Positions 58,976 to 64,000 of a stretch of 64,000 nt of DNA are shown here, one piece after another. Within the stretch, counting starts at the first letter, position 1. Each line of letters begins with the position of its first letter. A program made the position numbers and the translations under genes. The stretch lies in assembly GCA_018907035.1 (NCBI GenBank), contig JACCIC010000226.1, forward strand, positions 669,001 to 733,000. Direction: 5' to 3'. Below the pieces are notes generated by a model. The model was not told the DNA's origin. It saw only the letters and a program-made list of their open reading frames with translations, and searched no databases. This DNA is from Sycobia sp. Sy_11 (Eukaryota; Arthropoda; Insecta; Hymenoptera; Epichrysomallidae).

Positions 58976-61060
58976 TCACTCTTCATAGACTTTCAATCGT
59001 CCAGACATCCATCTGCTCTTTTGTTCTGAAGCACATTCATAACGTATTTTGCGATCAACCACCAGCCGTCCGCGCCCGTCATCATAATTTTCGTCACTGT
59101 TTTCTGGCGTGATCGCTCCTGTCCTCGTCTGTAACTCTAGTCGTGGCTCAGTCCAATGTTCGCACACAAAAAATGTGTGCTCCGCATCGTCCCAAGCCCA
59201 TCCGCAGTACTTGCATTCTGAAGAGGCGACCCTCTTCATCTTGCAGAGGTACTTACGGAAGTATCCGTGTCCGAACAGAAATTGGGTAAGCTAGAAGTCC
59301 ACCTCTCCGTATTTCCTCTCTTTCCACGGACCGATTTCGGATATTAGTCTTTTCGTCCACCGTCCTCTTTCGTACGTCGTCCACCGTCTCTGCCATATCT
59401 CGATGGTCTTCGTCCGTTCTTCAATCACAGCATCTTCCCTTCCAATGTTCGAGCTCCGCTCGTAAATTCGCTTCCGTTCGGCCGCAAGCAGATCAATGGG
59501 AATGATCCCAGCAACGAAAACAGCGCTCTCAGACACAGTACGATACGCGCACGCGATTCTTAATGCGCCCACCCTTTGTACGCTTTTCATGGCGTTCGCG
59601 CGTTTCCTGATATTCATTGCGTCGGCTCAAACCTCCGCCCCGTAAAGCAAAATCGAGTGGGTAACGCTCATCAGCAGTCTGCGAACGTTCTGTTTCGGTC
59701 CGTTCGTATTGGCCATCAGTCTACTTAGAGCCTTGGTCTTTTCTGCTGCCTTTCTCGCCGCGTTTCGTAGGTGGGGCCAGAAGCTCAGCTTCGTATCCAC
59801 GGTAACGCCAAGGTACTTGACTTCACTCCTGGTTTCCAGTCTTTCCGTCTCTAACGTCATCGGAACCACCGTTTGTATACGTCTGCGAGTCAGCAGCAAC
59901 AACTCAGTCTTTCGCAGCGCGAGCTGCAGTCCGTGATCTGTCATCCATTCGTTCACGCGTCTCATGACCTGATTCAGCTTTAACTGAATCAAGTGATAGT
60001 CGCGTGCGACTATCACGGCTGCCACATCGTCGGCATAGGCAATGAGACGCGCGTCGGAGGGCATGTCTAGTCTCAGCAAACCGTCGTATTGTACGTTCCA
60101 GAAGTCGGGGCCTAAAATGGAACCCTGCGCCACCCCCGCTGTCACGCGTTTCCATTTCTTTCCGTCCAAAGTATCATACGTCAGTCCTCGGTCTCGTAAG
60201 TACTCCCTGTATGATACGAAGGAGATAGGAGTCAACCTTGAAAGTCCATTCCAACGCCCCCAGTATCTCTGTCCATTTTGCAGAGTTAAAGGCGTTACGA
60301 ACGTCCAGGGTCACCAACAGAACCAGTGGTCTGGTTGCATGACAGCCCCTGTTCGCCGCGTGAAGGATGTTCGTCACGTCACCTATAGCTCCGATTGTCG
60401 ACCGTCCTTTTCTAAATCCGTGTTGTTGTTCGGATAGGTCTCCGGCGTTTTGAATTGCCTGTGACAGTCTTGGTCTCCGCAGTAGCTCCAATAGCTTCCC
60501 TGCCGTATTTCGTAGGCAGAGAGGCCTGTATGAAGAAGGCAAATCGGGGTTTCCCTTAGACTTACGGATGAGAACCAATCGAGCCTCCTTCCAGAGCCTG
60601 CTAAAAACTCCCTCCACCAGACACCCGTTGTACAAACCCAAAAGGATGTCCGGGCGGCGCGAAGCGACCACCCGTAACACCTCACTAGGTATGCCATCGG
60701 GACCCGGGGCCTTGTAAGGCTTCAACGCATTCGAAGCTCTGCGGAGCTCTTCCTGCGCGAAGAGAGGGATCTCTACATCTGTCATTTCGTTTGTCGCGTC
60801 CGTTCTGTTGGGATGGGTTGGGAAAAGTCTCTCAACTATCCGCTCCATCACTTTCGCGTCTCGTAGTTCCGGCGGACCCCGACCTCCCAGGGCGCATGTT
60901 ACAATTTTATAACCGTTGCCCCAGGGGACTTGCCCGAGCTGCTTGTGAGCCAAGTCGGTAATCGTCTGTCTTTGTATTGCTCACTGATAATCAGCACGTC
61001 GATACAGTTCCGCCGCAATCTGCGGGAGCAGTGCGTATGCCACGCTACTCCCGTTCATTT
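58976..61060 (-). pseudogene. R1-clade LINE ORF2 (RT), endonuclease mostly deleted, frameshifted
   Basis: Near 60961-61010 the endonuclease start survives (DVLIISEQYKDRRLPTW). It then jumps directly to the RT-proximal YKIVTCALGGRGPPELRD, about 200-300 residues short. RT segments follow: PYKAPGPDGIPSEVL, SSYRPLCLRNTAGKLLE, EQQHGFRKGRSTIGAI, VTLDVRNAFNSAKW, GVAQGSILGPDFWNVQYDG and LIAYADDVAAVI (YADD near 60035). The C-terminal part has LRIACAYRTVSESAVFVAG and CKYCGWAWDDAEHTFFVCE, the R1-type zinc motif, ending at 58976. Frameshifts or stops lie near 60200, 59620 and 59260. It cannot make a full protein. Confidence 0.88.
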
Positions 61061-61081
61061 CGCATTAGAATATCGTCGTCG

Positions 61082-62377
61082 TCATTGTGTGACTGCCTTT
61101 GTCTTCTCTTCTGTTAGTGCTATCCTGAACGTGGCACACGAGGACGAGCCGGGTAAGTGTCCCCTGTCTCGGATATTATCCTCAGTGCACAGGAAACACT
61201 CCCCACGACTCTTGCAGTCCTTATGGGAATGACCCTCGAGGCCGCATCGCCAGCAGCAGCTTCGTCTGTCCAGTCCTTTACAGTCTTTCCGTACATGACC
61301 GGACCTGAGGCATCTATAGCATCGCGAGACGCGTATCCTTGCTCTTATTCTTGATATAACCCACCGGATTTTAATACGCCCTTTCCTTCAGAGGTCGGTA
61401 GCCTCTTTTACGTCAAAATCGCAGACCTCCATTCTCTGTCCGCGACTGTTAACGTCGAAAGCATGGGGCCGACGGTCAGCAGTCCGTCCCGTTTCCCGAT
61501 TTAACGCGTTCGCGATGTCCTCGTCGGTCGTGACACAGTCCAACTCTAGGAATTCCAGTGTCACCCTGGAGGTCAAATCTTTTACGCGTCCAGTCTCTCC
61601 GACAGCGTCTTGAAGAACCTGTCGGAAGTCCGTCTCGTTGTTCTGTCTGGAGAGCTGTAAAAGCACTGCGCCGTCTTTTGTCTTTCTTATTGTTCTGACT
61701 TGAGTATTACACTTGTCAGGGTCCACCTTTTGCCGTATTGTTGGTACCACGTCTACGTACGTCTGTCCCTCAGCCGGCTTGATCATGATCGCTCCTCCCC
61801 TGCCTTTGAGGTTAGGGCGATCAGACCCGCGACCTTGGAGTCTCGCTTTTGTCTGCTCTTTTGTCGGTTTGTTGTTCGTCTCGGTTGTTTTCGGTTTTTT
61901 ATGTTTCGAGACCACCTTCGCCCATGTTTCGGTCTCCATCGTCCGCTGTTGTGCGGCCGCCTGCTCCGGAGTAGGGGTCTGACGGTCTCTTTTCCGTTTC
62001 TGAGGAGTTGCCTCCTCACATTCACTCCGTCCTTTATCTTTCTGTTTTTGTCGGAGCAGTCTCATTCGCTTCAGTTCATACTGTCCAATTTCCACTGCTT
62101 CATTGATCTCACTCAAACCGTTTTTTATTATTTGACTTACATTTTTTTGTATGCAAGTCCTTTCCATCATTTTACTTAGGACTTTGCTTATTGTGTAAAA
62201 TTGCTCCTGCAATTTACACTCAGCAGCTTCCCAAGTTGCCGGCGATTTATAAACATTCGCACTTTCATTCATACTGCTACCTGTAACATTTTCTGTCACA
62301 CCAGCCAGGTTGCCTACTGGTGTGATAGGAGAGCCGGGAAGCTCCATTGACTCTACTGAGTCGCTTGCAGGCGGCAC
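61082..62377 (-). pseudogene. R1-clade LINE ORF1 (gag) with three CCHC knuckles, one frameshift
   Basis: The N-terminal 329 codons (61388-62377) are open: a helical/coiled region (ECKLQEQFYTISKVLSKMME), a basic Lys/Thr/Gln-rich linker (TPQKRKRDRQTPTPEQAAAQ), then a conserved core (GAVLLQLSRQNN, VTLEFLELDCVTTDEDIANA). A one-base shift near 61385 changes register. Beyond it the zinc knuckles CYRCLRSGHVRKDC, CWRCGLEGHSHKDC and CFLCTEDN...HLPGSSSC follow, ending at TGA 61082-61084. The trio is characteristic of R1-clade gag proteins, which bind element RNA and the target. Confidence 0.87.
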
Positions 62378-63184
62378 TCGAGAGCCTGCTATAATTTTTT
62401 TTATTACCTTTCATGATTACATTATTAATTTGTGTTAAATGTTTTATATTTGTGATGGTCAGGAGGATCACTTGTTGCGGATGACAGTTCAGCGTCCTGA
62501 ATCTCCCCAATACTGAAGCCCTCCTACATTCCGGTGGCCTCGGCTGTTCCTCCCCCACGACTCGCAGCAGGGTCCCATCCGTACGCCATACAGCACTACT
62601 ACGAGAAGCGAGATTTGACGTCTGACGACGTCTTACCACTGTGTGGGGCAGCCTCCCATGTTGGCTAGACTGGGTTCGGGGCCCCTACTTGTGGCGGCCC
62701 AGGAGTGCCATCTGGTTTTACAACTGTACCCTCCAGAAGGGGAACGCACATAAGCATGAAGTGATTCTCTCGCAGCTAATCCCACCAATCAACAACTAAT
62801 CATTGCATCCGCAAGACCTTACCGTCGCTCAAACTGGTCACATTCATACGTGAGAGATGCCCGTTCATAGGGCCTCTCATTCATTCATAACCCACCTGGA
62901 AGTTACCCGTTTATAGGTCTCCATCTCCACCATTCGTGGGAAACTCGTTTATAGAGTTCCCGATATACTCCCCAGTCCGAGTACGGTTATCTTACAGATA
63001 TGTAGGTGTGTGAATGATGAGTGGGTGTGTAGACGGGCGAATACCACTATTTTCGCTCGAAGTTCTTGTCCACGGCCACTTATTCTTCACTCTTAGAAGT
63101 CCTTATTTCGTGACTGACCGCGAGTGGTCGTTCCCCTATCCGCAACCCCGGGGACGCGTGTGGTAGCTCAACTCAAGGCCCCAC

Positions 63185-63262
63185 ATTTATTATTATTAGT
63201 ATTATTAGTATTATTATTATTATTATTATTTTATTATTATTATTGCTATTATTATTATTATG
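63185..63262. repeat. (TTA)n microsatellite between two R1-clade copies
   Basis: Imperfect TTATTA with TAGTATTAT interruptions; it separates the minus-strand LINE from the plus-strand fragment. Confidence 0.9.
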
Positions 63263-64000
63263 TGTTAAGTTACGCGCGGAGGTATGGGCCGATGCACTGA
63301 TGGCCCAAAAATATAGAAAAAAGAATGGCGGCAGTGCAGCGTAGAGGGGCATTACACATCGTGAGCTCCTACCGTACGGTCTCCGAGTCGGCGGTACTGG
63401 TAATCGCATGTGTTACCCCCATTCATCTCCAGGCACAAGAAAAGAAATTTGTCCACCAGAATAAAAATATTCTCGGCAGAATAGAGGCAGCTGCACGGGC
63501 CAGAGCTGCCACGATAACCGAATGGCAGAAGCGCTGGGAGAGGGATCCGCGCGGCCGATGGACGGCTCGACTGATCAATCAGTTAAAGCCATGGCTCCAG
63601 AGGTCGCACGGAGAGGTTAATTACCACCTCACACAGCTCTTATATATACGGGGCGCGGTCGGTTTCGCGCGCGGTTCGGCTGTACCCACTGTTGCGCTCC
63701 CCGAGACGATGCACTTTATACATTCTTTCATTGCGAGGTGTTTCGCCTTGAAAGGGAGTGCCTCTGGAGAGATGTAGGACCATGTGGACCTGACAATATC
63801 GTTCGGCTGATGCTGGAGAGTCATGAGAAGTGGTCCAGGATTTGCAATTTCTGCAAAGCCATCGTGGACCACAAAAGAAGAATTGAAGAAGGCGTGTAAG
63901 TCGGCAAGGGCGAATAGGATGGCGCAGCCCAGAAGTAATGTCCTCATAGACGGTTCCTGGGCTGCACTTACGCCATCGTAAGGAGGTCTCCTCGGTGCAC
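63263..64000 (+). pseudogene. Second R1-clade LINE fragment, ORF2 C-terminus and 3' UTR
   Basis: On plus, VKLRAEVWADALMAQKYRKK enters at about 63270. Then RRGALHIVSSYRTVSESAVL, TPIHLQAQEKKF, ITEWQKRWERDPRGRWTARL and RSHGEVNYHLTQLL match the region just before the R1 zinc motif. A frameshift near 63660-63700 moves to DDALYTFFHCEVFRLERECL and CGPDNIVRLMLESHEKWSRI, ending at TAA about 63898-63900. The first Cys pair of the zinc motif is lost at the shift. Clearly related to, but different from, the 58.7-63.2 kb copy. The element continues past the window end. Confidence 0.8.

Larger units (their letters stand above)
58713..63184 (-). mobile_element. R1-clade LINE with endonuclease deletion
   Basis: A nearly complete minus-strand non-LTR element: a 5' region (about 62640-63184), ORF1 with three zinc knuckles, ORF2 with RT and C-terminal zinc motif, a 3' UTR, and an A-rich tail ending at (ATT)n. 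Both ends abut ATT/TTA microsatellites of the same orientation. ORF2 keeps only the first part of the endonuclease. Confidence 0.82.

Overview
The window looks like gene-poor DNA from an arthropod, probably a hymenopteran and possibly an ant. This is an inference from the AT-rich composition, the many long CT/GA/TA/GT microsatellites, short spliceosomal introns and the mixture of mobile elements: a Polinton, mariner and Tc1 copies, Penelope-like elements, R1- and I-clade LINEs and a tRNA-derived SINE. No species marker is present.

Positions 1-9642 are the interior of a decayed Polinton/Maverick (adintovirus-like) element whose left end lies outside the window. A minus-strand virion block holds a penton-like protein, an adenovirus-type cysteine protease and a phospholipase A2-domain protein. 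A divergent plus-strand block holds a packaging ATPase, a conserved protein, a coiled-coil protein and an integrase with a chromodomain. A second minus-strand block holds a small conserved protein and protein-primed DNA polymerase B. The virion ORFs are mostly open; the ATPase and polymerase carry stops and frameshifts. The polymerase gene keeps a recognisable 87-nt GT-AG intron inside its HNH/EndoVII-like motif. Next to it (9.6-12.9 kb) lie two further intron-bearing candidate genes in a zone with repeated CCAAT motifs. They may be accessory genes of the same element.

From 13 to 24 kb the sequence is mostly non-coding, with mariner fragments and the one convincing host gene. This is a two-exon minus-strand gene (19365-22014) for a small secreted Gly/Ser/Ala-rich protein with a signal peptide and a TATA box.

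From 24 to 53 kb are retroelement remains: a DUF4780-like ORF, LINE fragments, an I-clade LINE, two copies of a tRNA-derived SINE (one with a 12-bp target-site duplication) and many pieces of one Penelope-like family. The best Penelope copy (45.9-47.3 kb) has the RT YVDD box, a GIY-YIG endonuclease and a near-canonical minimal hammerhead ribozyme. Several other pieces are arranged as inverted snap-back pairs.

From 53 to 64 kb there is an element with an inverted 60-bp minisatellite and a very long GT tract, then an R1-clade LINE on the minus strand lying between two (ATT)n tracts and lacking most of its endonuclease domain, and an oppositely oriented R1 fragment that runs to the window end.
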